Positions 15,128-23,487 of a stretch of DNA of 41,571 nucleotides are shown here, piece by piece (position 1 is the first letter of the stretch; each line of letters opens with the position of its first letter). A program made the translations under genes and the position numbers. Location: positions 1 to 41,571 of the IMG/VR virus record IMGVR_UViG_3300033979_000546; one strand, given 5' to 3'. Origin of the DNA: a virus. The notes below the pieces were generated by a model. The model did no database searches and was not told the origin of the DNA. It saw only the letters and a program-made list of their open reading frames with translations.

Positions 15128-15355
15128 TCACTCCTGCACGAAACTGGGCGGCACGAGGTACCAACCCTCAGGCAGGCACACTTCGTTGTTGGACAGAGAC
15201 CACTCCCCGTCCACGAGAGCGTACACTTTCGACTTAGCCTTGGGGCCGATCCGTACCGGACTCCCCTCGGTCACTAGGACGGTTCTTCCGCAACCAGTCA
15301 GAGATGCGAGAACCAGCATCGCGGAGGCGACGATGGCCAAGGTCCGAATCGACAC
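15128..15355 (-). CDS. Small lipoprotein (possible outer-membrane spanin)
   Basis: Starting at GTG 15355, preceded by AAGAGGT, this gives 75 residues: an N-terminal signal (RTLAIVASAMLVLASLTGC) with a lipobox LTGC, then a mature part of about 50 residues ending in PEGWYLVPPSFVQE. Its first half is nested in another frame inside the gene at 15234-15434. This arrangement is like Rz1 (outer-membrane spanin) inside Rz. It would be processed by signal peptidase II. The spanin role is inferred from location and layout. Confidence 0.7.
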   Translation of the reverse strand: MSIRTLAIVASAMLVLASLTGCGRTVLVTEGSPVRIGPKAKSKVYALVDGEWSLSNNEVCLPEGWYLVPPSFVQE

Positions 15356-15434
15356 CGATGTGACCTCTTTCCAGTCGACGGTCAAGCCACTGGATGAGCG
15401 CGAGGGTGATCTGTGCGACGATTCGCTCAAGCAT
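15234..15434 (-). CDS. Small amphipathic protein of the lysis cluster
   Basis: The ATG at 15434 overlaps the holin-like gene stop by eight bases. The 66-residue product begins MLERIVAQITLALIQWLDRR, a short hydrophobic/amphipathic helix, followed by a charged helix (RLRDAGSRISDWLRKN). Its last 40 codons overlap the lipoprotein in another frame. It may be a partner of that lipoprotein, but it lacks a clear transmembrane segment and is short for an inner-membrane spanin. Confidence 0.6.
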   Translation of the reverse strand: MLERIVAQITLALIQWLDRRLERGHIGVDSDLGHRRLRDAGSRISDWLRKNRPSDRGESGTDRPQG

Positions 15435-15621
15435 CGGCCTCGGGTTTCTTTTCCTTGGCGTCCTTGGCGAAGATCAAGCCGATCCCGGCCATGATGGCGG
15501 CGACCGCCGACGCGTAGTCCGGGACCGTCGAGGCGTTACCGTCAAAGATCGCGGTGAGGATCGAACCGACGGCGACAAGGATGGTCGCGATTCCCGCGAC
15601 CGTGGTGTTCCGGTTGTTCAT
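15427..15621 (-). CDS. Holin-like membrane protein
   Basis: This 64-residue protein has two predicted membrane helices (TTVAGIATILVAVGSILTAI and YASAVAAIMAGIGLIFA) joined by a short polar loop and a charged C-terminal tail (KDAKEKKPEADA). Size and layout match small class II holins. Its ATG overlaps the upstream stop (ATGA), and the following genes are the amphipathic protein and lipoprotein, as in a lysis cassette. No endolysin gene lies nearby. Confidence 0.7.
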   Translation of the reverse strand: MNNRNTTVAGIATILVAVGSILTAIFDGNASTVPDYASAVAAIMAGIGLIFAKDAKEKKPEADA

Positions 15622-15785
15622 CGTTGTCTCTCGAGATTGGTAAGCCGTTCGTGGAACGACGTGCTGCGTTCATCGAGTCGGGCAAGGTGCGAGTCGATCT
15701 TGGACAGTTTGAACCACAAGAATGAAGAAGCCGCGAAGATGCTTCCGATCGTGGTCATGATGACGGACAGCGTGTCAACACTCAT
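15618..15785 (-). CDS. Small membrane protein with coiled coil (XhlA-like)
   Basis: This 55-residue protein starts at ATG 15785 (ATGA overlap with the upstream gene). It has one N-terminal membrane segment (SVIMTTIGSIFAASSFLWF) and a C-terminal coiled coil (LSKIDSHLARLDERSTSFHE...). This layout is like haemolysin XhlA or antiholin-type proteins of phage lysis cassettes. The stop overlaps the holin start. Confidence 0.68.
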   Translation of the reverse strand: MSVDTLSVIMTTIGSIFAASSFLWFKLSKIDSHLARLDERSTSFHERLTNLERQR

Positions 15786-16246
15786 GAAAGGATCTCGTTC
15801 TTACGTGATTCAGTCAATACGCCGACGGACACCAAATAATTCATTCCCGCGACCGTCACCGGATCGTCGCTCACGACTTCCTGCGCGGCCTGTGACATCA
15901 TCAGGAAATCCGCCAATGCGGGGTCAGAGAGGCTCCCAGTTCGGATCGAAGCACGCTCTCCCGGCGTAAATCGGCTCAGGAACTCGTACGAGGTCCAGAT
16001 CACACGACGCTCGTCGGCGGTTTTTGGCCTAACGGTCCACGCCCGACGCACCCGACCGGCCTCGATGACGAAATAAGACTCTACAACTTGAATGGTCGGA
16101 TCGTAAAGCGGATTCGGATCGTTGACGATCGGTAGGTAAGACTGGGCCTTGGGGTTCCCGCTGGCAACCCATTGGGCATGGAACGTCGGACTGATGTCCT
16201 TGATCTCCACGACGGCATTGGAAACGACGTATGCGTGTTCGGACAT
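15782..16246 (-). CDS. Fibre-associated protein or assembly factor
   Basis: This 154-residue protein begins MSEHAYVVSNAVVEIKDISP, using the ATG at 16246 in a TGATG overlap. The centre (YFVIEAGRVRRAWTVRPKTADERR) resembles the short beta-hairpin plus helix pattern of tail-fibre-associated proteins. The C-terminal half is helical. It follows the lectin-like gene, the position often held by a fibre chaperone. Role inferred from synteny. Confidence 0.55.
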   Translation of the reverse strand: MSEHAYVVSNAVVEIKDISPTFHAQWVASGNPKAQSYLPIVNDPNPLYDPTIQVVESYFVIEAGRVRRAWTVRPKTADERRVIWTSYEFLSRFTPGERASIRTGSLSDPALADFLMMSQAAQEVVSDDPVTVAGMNYLVSVGVLTESRKNEILS

Positions 16247-16893
16247 CAAGCAATCCTTCTGGGGTGAACGGCTACAGCAGTGGCAGCGTTGGTGATGGTC
16301 AGACCTGACCGAACATCTTGTATTTCACGCACCAGCGGAATGTACCACAGCAACTTGTCTGGTCGAATCAATGACGGACGGTATCCGCGAGCCAAGGCAG
16401 TAATCTCGTCTACGCTCAAGGCAACGTCCCAGACCGCGACTTCGGCCAACCGACCGTTGAACGGCTGGTCTGGGTTGTAGGTACCACCAGATCCGGTACC
16501 GAGAATCAGATTATCCAAGGCTCCGCCCGTGGCTCTGGAGGTCGTATTCTCAGTACCCGCAACACCATCGAGATATGCGATTCGACTGGTAGCACTAGCA
16601 AACCTAGCCACGGCATGGTGCCATGTGCCACTTCCATGGGTGGTCGAGGAGCCGCCGCCGTTCGTTCCAGCACCGCTTGAAGTGACGGCCTGAACGGCTG
16701 CACCGGTGGTGATCCTGAGGCTTAGCGACGGGCTCAAGTTCTCTGCGGTACTTCCCGACGACAGGGACACCAACGTCTTTGCGGTGGTGGTCGTGTCAGA
16801 GTTGAACCAGCACGCAAGAGTCTTCGGCACGTCATAGTTCGCGCCGAGAGCCGTTTCCATGTAGTCGTTGGTCCCGTCAAAGTCCCAAGCCAT
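16246..16893 (-). CDS. LamG / concanavalin A-like receptor-binding protein
   Basis: This 215-residue protein begins MAWDFDGTNDYMETALGANY and shows the LamG/ConA-like sequence order: FDGTNDYM, LACWFNSDTTT, WHHAVARFASATSRIAYLDG, then NLILGTGSG and FNGRLAEVAVWDVALSVDEI. Such lectin-like domains bind surface glycans and often sit at fibre tips. It starts at ATG 16893 with GGAGGT upstream, overlapping the tail fibre stop. Confidence 0.82.
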   Translation of the reverse strand: MAWDFDGTNDYMETALGANYDVPKTLACWFNSDTTTTAKTLVSLSSGSTAENLSPSLSLRITTGAAVQAVTSSGAGTNGGGSSTTHGSGTWHHAVARFASATSRIAYLDGVAGTENTTSRATGGALDNLILGTGSGGTYNPDQPFNGRLAEVAVWDVALSVDEITALARGYRPSLIRPDKLLWYIPLVREIQDVRSGLTITNAATAVAVHPRRIA

Positions 16894-18932
16894 CAAGCAC
16901 CTCCAGTCACTGGGGCCCTGCGGAGTTCAACCGCAATCACTTCCGCATCACCAGTCAAGTTGTCGCCCGTGTTCACGTCCGTGTTGGAAGAGTCCCGGTA
17001 GACCTTCAGTCGAAACGCATTTCCAGCCGCAAGACTGTCGATCTTGTTGTAGGGGATGTTGACGGTGGTGACCGAAGCGATGCCCGAGGAAGTGCTCGCG
17101 GCGGTCCGGGTTTCCATGTCCCCTTCGCTGTCAAAGGAGTCGGACGCGATATCCGTGGCGATGATCTTCTGGAACGTCGCCCCCCACCGGGCATATGTCG
17201 TGGTTCCGGGGGTGGTGGTGGGAACCCAGTGGATGATCACCTCAAAAGAGGTTCCGCTGGCGGGGTTCGTGAACCCCTGGGGGATGATCCCGACGAAGAT
17301 GGCGGCCTCATTGGTCGCCCCGTCGTCGAAGTCCAGCACCGCGATGCTGTTGCGGGTGTCGAGCGTGGCGTAGTTGGAGGCCGGAGGCTGGTTGTCTAGG
17401 GGAGTCCACACGGCGTAGGTTGCCGTTCCCTGGTAGGGGGCAGCCCATTCGAGATCCGTCCCCCCCGCGTTGACGGTCAGCACCTGACCGGCGGTGCCAC
17501 GGGCAAGACGAACCGCAGTGTCGGCGGCTGACCCCACGGCAAGATCACCGGCAGCATCCCAGATCGTGTCGGTCGCCACGCTGCCGGAACCGCCGGAAGC
17601 AGCAGCCCACTTCAGCCCGGTCGCCGTCGAGGAATCGACGGTAAGAACGTGGTTGTTGGTGGTTCCAACAGCAAGTGCAACGCTTTCGGTTCCATTGTGG
17701 ACAACAAGATCGCCCTTGCTTCCGGTGGGTGCCAAGGCATCAAACGCAGCGGTGGCGGTAGTCTGTCCGGTTCCGCCCTTATTGATCGGGACAGTAGACT
17801 CCGTAGCGACGGTACCCAAGCCAAGACTAGTACGGGCATCACTCGGCGACTCGTTCTTCCACAGGCTGGTTGCACTCTCATAGACGAGAAAGTGATTGTT
17901 GGCCAAGGTGTCGGTGTCGATCAGGACATCGTGAAGTTCGCCGAGTTCCGAGTAGTTGATGACCTTGACGTAGACCCGACCTGCAGAGCCGTTACTGGCG
18001 TTGACCACCCATCCCAAGAAGACCCCGTGGGCGGGCTGGGGGGGTCGGGTAGTGGTGAGTCCACCGGTAGTCGTACTCAGCCACAAGGCCGCACCGTTGG
18101 CGAACGAACCAGTCGGTACATTGGACAGCCCGGTTAGTTCACCGGCTATCATCATGTACCCGTCGTTGGTCGTGATCGAGGTGGCGGCAATGCCGATGGT
18201 GCCGGTAGAGGTGGCCTCGGCGGATGCATCAGCAAGTTCGACCTGAAGATGGGTACCGACTGATCCGGTGATTCGAACGACTTCGCCCTTGTTGATCGTA
18301 CCGCCAGACGCCTTGCGGACGGCATGCATGATGGCCTCGTTCACGTTGGACGAGTACGTTCCGGTCGTGACCGTAACGCCCGCAAGCGAGCCGCCGGTGA
18401 TGGCCACGTTATTGGCCGCCTGCGTGGCGATGGTGCCGAGACCCAAGGTGGTCCGCTGGGCCGCGGCGTCGGCGTCGTCGAGAAGGGCCCGGCCCGCCGC
18501 AGTGCAAGTGATTTCTTCAACGTCACCGGAACTGGGGGTGGCCCGACCAAGCAACTTGTCGGTGGCGATGTTCTGCATCTTGGCGAACGTCACCGCATCG
18601 TTGGCGATGGTCGTCGTGTTGCCGTTGGCCGAGGCGGTCACGTCGCCGGTCAGGGCGGCACGCTCGAACGCAACTTGGCCGCCGGTGGCCCAGTTGGCAG
18701 TGACCGATGTCGAGTCGGTGACGACACGCTCGGCGGTAAGGGTGCCGTTGGCGGTCTTCACCAGATAGTCGGCGTTGGTCGGGGCACCGCCACCGGTGAT
18801 CAGCACGCCACCAGCGGTCGATCCGTCACCGACGTAGAGTTTCTTGTCGTCGGTGGTGTACAGGGGCTCGCCGACCACCGGGGTGATCGCGGTCCGTTCG
18901 GCTTCGGTTCCACGCCTAAGTTGTAGGGGCAT
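16893..18932 (-). CDS. Tail fibre
   Basis: The 679-residue protein begins MPLQLRRGTEAERTAITPVV followed by GEPLYTTDDKKLYVGDG, the N-terminal fibre domain seen in many tail fibres (major tropism determinant type). The middle repeats short units typical of fibrous trimers (RTTLGLGTIATQAANN, RTSLGLGTVATESTVPINKG, GTGQTTATAAFDALAP). The C-terminal 180 residues form a separate beta-rich domain. With the adjoining lectin-like protein it probably determines host range. The ATG overlaps the upstream gene by 17 bases. Confidence 0.85.
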   Translation of the reverse strand: MPLQLRRGTEAERTAITPVVGEPLYTTDDKKLYVGDGSTAGGVLITGGGAPTNADYLVKTANGTLTAERVVTDSTSVTANWATGGQVAFERAALTGDVTASANGNTTTIANDAVTFAKMQNIATDKLLGRATPSSGDVEEITCTAAGRALLDDADAAAQRTTLGLGTIATQAANNVAITGGSLAGVTVTTGTYSSNVNEAIMHAVRKASGGTINKGEVVRITGSVGTHLQVELADASAEATSTGTIGIAATSITTNDGYMMIAGELTGLSNVPTGSFANGAALWLSTTTGGLTTTRPPQPAHGVFLGWVVNASNGSAGRVYVKVINYSELGELHDVLIDTDTLANNHFLVYESATSLWKNESPSDARTSLGLGTVATESTVPINKGGTGQTTATAAFDALAPTGSKGDLVVHNGTESVALAVGTTNNHVLTVDSSTATGLKWAAASGGSGSVATDTIWDAAGDLAVGSAADTAVRLARGTAGQVLTVNAGGTDLEWAAPYQGTATYAVWTPLDNQPPASNYATLDTRNSIAVLDFDDGATNEAAIFVGIIPQGFTNPASGTSFEVIIHWVPTTTPGTTTYARWGATFQKIIATDIASDSFDSEGDMETRTAASTSSGIASVTTVNIPYNKIDSLAAGNAFRLKVYRDSSNTDVNTGDNLTGDAEVIAVELRRAPVTGGA

Positions 18933-19836
18933 TGAAAGTTCCGAGGTCGAGGTTGTTCAAGGGAGCGGTGAAAGTGCCGAAGTTGAGGTCGTTGGTCGGT
19001 GCCGTGAACGTACCGAAGTCATACAAGTTCCCTGCGGCTTCCCCAACCACCAAACAATACGCGAAGACTTCAGGAGTCAACAAGCAATACGCGAAGCACT
19101 CGTCATTGATCAGGCAGTAGCCCGCCGGTTGGCCGAGGCCTTCCCGGACCACCGGGACGGCCACGGAGAGCCCGAGGGCCGTCGGGGGTACTGAGACCGC
19201 CAGAAGACCGAACAAGACGCTCGGAGACACCACGGCGTGGCTCAGGACCGGCGCCCCCGGCTCGAGGGCGATCCCACCAAGGTCGAGGGAGTCCAGAGAG
19301 GGCACCGAGGACGTCACCGAGGACGAGTCGGGGGCGATCGTGCGGTCGGTACCCACCAACGGGTCGGGTACCGTGAAGGTCGACTGACCCGGGTCGGGTA
19401 AGATGAACCAAGTCACCGAAGCGGACGCTGCCGGGCTCGAAAGGTTGAACTGAACCGGGTCGGGCGTCCGGGTCAAAGGCTCGAGGGCCACCGTCACCGA
19501 CGGAGCAACCAAGGGAAACGCCGTGGCGTCTGTCCCTGTCGGACCGATCAACTGGTTGATGTAGACCGAAACCGACGGAACCGGGAACTTGATCTTGGCA
19601 ATCGACGCAAGCGTCTGAGTGAAGTTCTGACCAACGCCGAGCGTGACGATCGTCACCGACGGCACCGACAAGTTGACCGACCGGGTCTGCGGCGAGACCG
19701 TCAGCACCATCAAGGTGGACGGGACGCTCGAGGTCAGGGACGCCGGGCTCGGCGTGACCGTCTTGGTCCCGAGCGTCAAGACCGGCTCGACCGGCGAGAT
19801 GAAGAAGTAAGCGTTTCCGGGTATCAGCGTCGACAA
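18916..19836 (-). CDS. Repetitive virion-type protein
   Basis: The 306-residue product is Ser/Thr/Val/Pro-rich with repeating SVTxxVPS-like units through residues 20-230. The C-terminus holds two sets of internal repeats: YCLINDECFAYCLLTPEVFAYCLVVGEA (Cys-containing) and three GTF(T/N)AP units. No ATG exists at the beginning; TTG 19836, just after the upstream stop, is the likeliest start. It lies between a common virion protein and the tail fibre, suggesting a fibre or surface protein. No homologous family was recognised. Confidence 0.6.
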   Translation of the reverse strand: MSTLIPGNAYFFISPVEPVLTLGTKTVTPSPASLTSSVPSTLMVLTVSPQTRSVNLSVPSVTIVTLGVGQNFTQTLASIAKIKFPVPSVSVYINQLIGPTGTDATAFPLVAPSVTVALEPLTRTPDPVQFNLSSPAASASVTWFILPDPGQSTFTVPDPLVGTDRTIAPDSSSVTSSVPSLDSLDLGGIALEPGAPVLSHAVVSPSVLFGLLAVSVPPTALGLSVAVPVVREGLGQPAGYCLINDECFAYCLLTPEVFAYCLVVGEAAGNLYDFGTFTAPTNDLNFGTFTAPLNNLDLGTFNAPTT

Positions 19837-19840
19837 GGGA

Positions 19841-20284
19841 TCACCCGAACTGGATGATTCCCTCGGCGTTCCACTGGATCGTCACGTTGCCACCGTTGGC
19901 CGTGAACGGGAAGCCGCCGGTGTCGACGTACGCGATCGGAACGTTGCTCGAGTCGGCCCCGACGTGCTTGTACACCACCAGACCCTTGACCTGACGGGTT
20001 CCGGCCCCGAGGCTAGTCCACGTGATGTCGGCAGCGTCGAATTCAGCCCGGTTGTTGGCCGCGTCCTCGTTCACCACCTGCGACGAGAGGGTGATGCGGC
20101 TGTAGTTCGCACCGTCCATCTCGTCGAGAGTCGTGAACCCGGACAGCGTGTTGACGTCGTCCTCGGTGTGGACGGTCGTGTTGGTCATCACCAACATCGC
20201 CTTGATCGTGGCTCCGCCAGTGCCGAAGTCGATTTCGCCCTCGGCGATGGCTCGCTTGGCCTCGTTGTAGATGAAGTTGGCCAT
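19841..20284 (-). CDS. Conserved virion structural protein
   Basis: This 147-residue protein begins MANFIYNEAKRAIAEGEIDF and contains MTNTTVHTEDDVNTLSGFTT, NRAEFDAADITWTSLGAGTR, and the ending NGGNVTIQWNAEGIIQFG. I recognise this pattern from small beta-rich virion proteins widespread in tailed phages, usually coded near tail fibre or head genes. The exact role is unknown; it may be a tail or neck decoration. Confidence 0.75.
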   Translation of the reverse strand: MANFIYNEAKRAIAEGEIDFGTGGATIKAMLVMTNTTVHTEDDVNTLSGFTTLDEMDGANYSRITLSSQVVNEDAANNRAEFDAADITWTSLGAGTRQVKGLVVYKHVGADSSNVPIAYVDTGGFPFTANGGNVTIQWNAEGIIQFG

Positions 20285-20340
20285 CTTTGTTTATCCAACC
20301 GGGGGGCGACACCCCATTTACGTACGTCGCAAAGAGACTC

Positions 20341-20616
20341 TTAGGAGAACACCAGCCGCTCGACTTTGGAACGCTTCCCGCGGTACAGGAACGCGGGTGT
20401 GCCCTCACCGAGCCACGCCCCTTCTACGTTGAACAGGAACCACTCTTCGGCCTCTTCGGTCGTCATGCCCGACGAGTCACACAAGACGCCGATGACCTTG
20501 TCCACGTCGTACACCACGACCGGTGGCTTGCCGCACCGTTGAAAGTGCCCGACGATGGCCTTGTCAAACGCCTTCTCGAGGAAGATGGTCTTGTCGGCTT
20601 GAGTCTTCTTATCCAT
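20341..20616 (-). CDS. Small conserved phage protein, unknown
   Basis: The 91-residue product has the segment MTTEEAEEWFLFNVEGAWLG, a pattern I associate with small conserved phage proteins of unknown role. The N-terminal helix is Lys/Asp-rich, and PPVVVYDVDKVIGVL forms a likely beta-strand region. It starts a few bases after the ADP-ribosyltransferase-like gene ends and is followed by a 56-base gap. Confidence 0.6.
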   Translation of the reverse strand: MDKKTQADKTIFLEKAFDKAIVGHFQRCGKPPVVVYDVDKVIGVLCDSSGMTTEEAEEWFLFNVEGAWLGEGTPAFLYRGKRSKVERLVFS

Positions 20617-20619
20617 GGT

Positions 20620-21774
20620 TCACGCGGAGTAACCGCCGTGCTCGACGGCTGAAGGACCGTTGTAACCGTACTCGGACAGGCTGTCGCCGGACGTGTGCAA
20701 GTGTTTGGCTCGAGTCGTGGCACTGATCACGTGAAAGTCGTCTCTACCGTCGGCGTGGTTGTTAGCGTAGTTTTCCGAGATCGTCACCCAATCACCCGGG
20801 TTGATGACGTTCACGTGCTTCGGGACGGCCCGGTAGATCGTCACCGCGGCGTCCGGCTTCCCCCTCGTCCTCTTGATGTGAAAGGTGGACTCCACGTCGT
20901 AACTGGTGGCCGGTCGCGAGTCGTGGTAGAAGTGCGGGTGCGTGTAGACGTCGTCCGGGTAGATTTGAGTCAAGTCGTGCAGAGGAGCACCATGCTCTGG
21001 GCCCGGAGGGCGATGTGAACCACCGTAGTCGTCGGTGTACACCTCCGACCAGTACCTCTCGAAGTCTTCGAACGTGCAGTGCCGGACGATCTTCGGGTCG
21101 TAGACCTTCGTGGCCTTGCGTGTGTTAGCGGTGGCCCCGGTGATCCTCGTGGCGGTGGCGACGTGGTCGGGAAAGTGCCTCTTCAGCACGTTCGCCATCT
21201 CACGGATCGAACCGGGGGCGGCTGGTTTGGTCTTCACGTCAATTTCGTACTCGCCCATCCCGTTGGTGTCACTGTCGGGGAGGTCGTCGGCGTCGTAAGG
21301 CTTGAAAGACGACACAGATAGTTCAAACGTTGGTTTGAAACTCGAATGCTTCACGCTCGCATTCCACTGGGTGACGGCGTGGTGAGGTTCGTCGGGGACG
21401 TGGTAGAACCTAGCACCGCTCTGATGGAATGCTGCACCCACGACGGTCGAGTTTCCGCCTTTCTTCCTGAATGCCGGATAAGCCAAAGGCAGGCTGTCTG
21501 GCGTGAAGGAACCAACTTGATGGTGCGGAATGATGCGGTCGATCTTGCCAAAGTCGGACAAATGACCGGCGTCCACCCAACCAACGTGCTCATAATCTGG
21601 GCCGAAAGCCTTTATATGGTCACCAACCATGTGCGAAGAGTTGCGGGCGTCGTGAGTCAGACTACCCGGCGGACGGCCCAAGTAACGCTCGATTTCGGAC
21701 GCGGTGAACCTCGACATGTCAAAGCCGGGGTGGTTCCAGAGTGGAGTTGGATGAGTGTCAGGACTGTAATTCAC
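20620..21774 (-). CDS. Head-associated protein with ADP-ribosyltransferase-like C-terminus
   Basis: This 384-residue protein starts at GTG 21774, overlapping the portal stop (GTGA). The C-terminal 85 residues carry AAVTIYRAVPKHVNVINPGD, then WVTISENYANNHA, and finally SLSEYGYNG. This order (Arg, then a Ser/Thr strand, then a Glu-containing motif) is characteristic of phage-borne ADP-ribosyltransferase-like domains that follow portal genes. The first 270 residues have no clear family. If active, the enzyme might be injected with the DNA and modify host proteins. Catalysis has not been shown; the domain call rests on motif order. Confidence 0.65.
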   Translation of the reverse strand: MNYSPDTHPTPLWNHPGFDMSRFTASEIERYLGRPPGSLTHDARNSSHMVGDHIKAFGPDYEHVGWVDAGHLSDFGKIDRIIPHHQVGSFTPDSLPLAYPAFRKKGGNSTVVGAAFHQSGARFYHVPDEPHHAVTQWNASVKHSSFKPTFELSVSSFKPYDADDLPDSDTNGMGEYEIDVKTKPAAPGSIREMANVLKRHFPDHVATATRITGATANTRKATKVYDPKIVRHCTFEDFERYWSEVYTDDYGGSHRPPGPEHGAPLHDLTQIYPDDVYTHPHFYHDSRPATSYDVESTFHIKRTRGKPDAAVTIYRAVPKHVNVINPGDWVTISENYANNHADGRDDFHVISATTRAKHLHTSGDSLSEYGYNGPSAVEHGGYSA

Positions 21775-23477
21775 TTGAGCCCCGCGAGGGCCTTCACGAC
21801 CCGGTCAAGGTCTCCGTTCGGGATCATGACGTCGTGGCTGTGCCCGTCGGACGGCTGACACCGGAACTTGCGGACCTCGTGGTAGTGGCCGTCGGGGCCC
21901 TTGTCGGTCTCGCCGTTCCCGGTCGAGTCAAGCGTCGCCACGTGCCGGTGGGGGTCGCCCATGCCGCCGGTCGAGAGGGAATAACGCTGCTTACCGCGAA
22001 GGTGGTTCGAACTGGCCCGGTACACCACGTCACGCATCTTCTCGATCCCCTCGGGGCTCGAGAGGTCGACGTAAGACATCGGGGAACCCTCGCCGTTGCT
22101 TTGTTCCGGGCTCCCGTCTTGACCCATCATCATGGCCTGCGGAACCGCGAGGAGCGTCTCCCCGGGCTTGGCAGTACGGAAGCCGGTCTTCTCGGTGATC
22201 ATTTCAGCCGTTACGTCGAACCCGAGCGACTGAAGCAACTGATACGCCTCGAGGATCTGGAGCGAACCCGGGTTTGTCTCGTCGATCGGCATGTCGAACT
22301 TCGGGAAGAGTTCGGGCGGGATCTTGTTGAGGGCACCGATCACCGGCACCAGTTCGGTGTTGATCGTCTCGATGAGGCCTACGCGGTCGAACTCGGTGAT
22401 CCGCCCGAACGTCGTCCGCTCGTGCACTTCGCCGAGACTCTGACTGCCGACGTCGCCCTGATCGATGATCAAGGTCGAACCGAGGATCGCCTTCGACAGT
22501 TGGCGGTCCATGTACTCGATGAAAGACAGGTAAGTCTCGGCGGGTGCCCGCGTCGCTTCCTTGACCTCGAGGTCCCACTCCTCACCGGACGGATACGCGA
22601 GTTCCTCATCCTCTTGGTAAGCCTCGAGCAACTCGAGGGCGACCGAACGGGCGTCGGGGTTCTTGTACGGATAACGGGCGACGAGCACGCCCGAAGACAA
22701 TCGTTGCAACCACCGTGTGTACAGGTTGAGGACGACGGTCTTGAAGTAGTAGTTTGGGTAGATCGAGTCCTCGAGGCCCTGACCCCAGTAAATCCGGCCC
22801 TCGTCTTGCGGGTTCCGATACGAGCCGCCGCTCGGGTTGTAGACGTGCTTGACGAATTGCCACGGGTGCACAAGGTCGCCGTAGAATACGTTGTGCCGCG
22901 TGAGCAGGGCGAGTTGGCCCGTCTTCGAGAACACGAAGCGGTCCTTGTAACACGGGTACATCCGCCCGATCCCGAGCGTGTAGTCGTCCTCGTTCAACTT
23001 CCAGAGGACTTCCTGAATCGTGATCCCGTCGAGGATCGCGTCCAGCATGTTGTTGAGCGCTTCGGTCTCGCGGTACTGTTGCTTCCAGAGCCTCGAGAAC
23101 CGCTCGGCGACCAACTTGGCCCCGGGTGTGCTGTTTGCCGGAACGAACTCCCGGCGAAGTTGAATCGTCGCCAACTTGCGGACGTTCAAGCACCCGAGGA
23201 TCTGGAGATCCTGTCGCATCCGGTTGGCGACGTCGGGATCGCGAAGCCGCGCCCGGCTCGGATCGTTCACGAGGTCGATGAAGTTCGCGAACAGCGTGTC
23301 GAAGTGGGCAGACCGGTGCCCGACGGCGAAAGGCCGCTGGGGGCGCACGACCATTTGCATGCCTTCGTACGGGGTCGGCGTCTCGAGCCGGTACTTCTCG
23401 GCCCTCGCCTCCCTCGCGGCACCGCGAGACTGGGAAGCCATGATCGGTGCGTTGAATCGGTCCATGATCTCGCTCAT
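21771..23477 (-). CDS. Portal protein, Mu gp29 / DUF935-like
   Basis: This 568-residue protein starts at ATG 23477, with GAGGA eight bases upstream. It contains DUF935-type portal motifs, notably SKAILGSTLIIDQGDVGSQS followed by LGEVHERTTF near residue 350, a 'wing/stem' pattern (ITIQEVLWKLNEDDYTLGIG) and PELFPKFDMPIDETNP. The C-terminus is His/Gly-rich (GDPHRHVATLDSTGNG, DGHYHEV, DGHSHDV), perhaps a metal-binding tail. Twelve copies should form the DNA-packaging vertex. It is followed by the ADP-ribosyltransferase-like gene. Confidence 0.88.
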   Translation of the reverse strand: MSEIMDRFNAPIMASQSRGAAREARAEKYRLETPTPYEGMQMVVRPQRPFAVGHRSAHFDTLFANFIDLVNDPSRARLRDPDVANRMRQDLQILGCLNVRKLATIQLRREFVPANSTPGAKLVAERFSRLWKQQYRETEALNNMLDAILDGITIQEVLWKLNEDDYTLGIGRMYPCYKDRFVFSKTGQLALLTRHNVFYGDLVHPWQFVKHVYNPSGGSYRNPQDEGRIYWGQGLEDSIYPNYYFKTVVLNLYTRWLQRLSSGVLVARYPYKNPDARSVALELLEAYQEDEELAYPSGEEWDLEVKEATRAPAETYLSFIEYMDRQLSKAILGSTLIIDQGDVGSQSLGEVHERTTFGRITEFDRVGLIETINTELVPVIGALNKIPPELFPKFDMPIDETNPGSLQILEAYQLLQSLGFDVTAEMITEKTGFRTAKPGETLLAVPQAMMMGQDGSPEQSNGEGSPMSYVDLSSPEGIEKMRDVVYRASSNHLRGKQRYSLSTGGMGDPHRHVATLDSTGNGETDKGPDGHYHEVRKFRCQPSDGHSHDVMIPNGDLDRVVKALAGLK

Positions 23478-23487
23478 TACATTGTCC

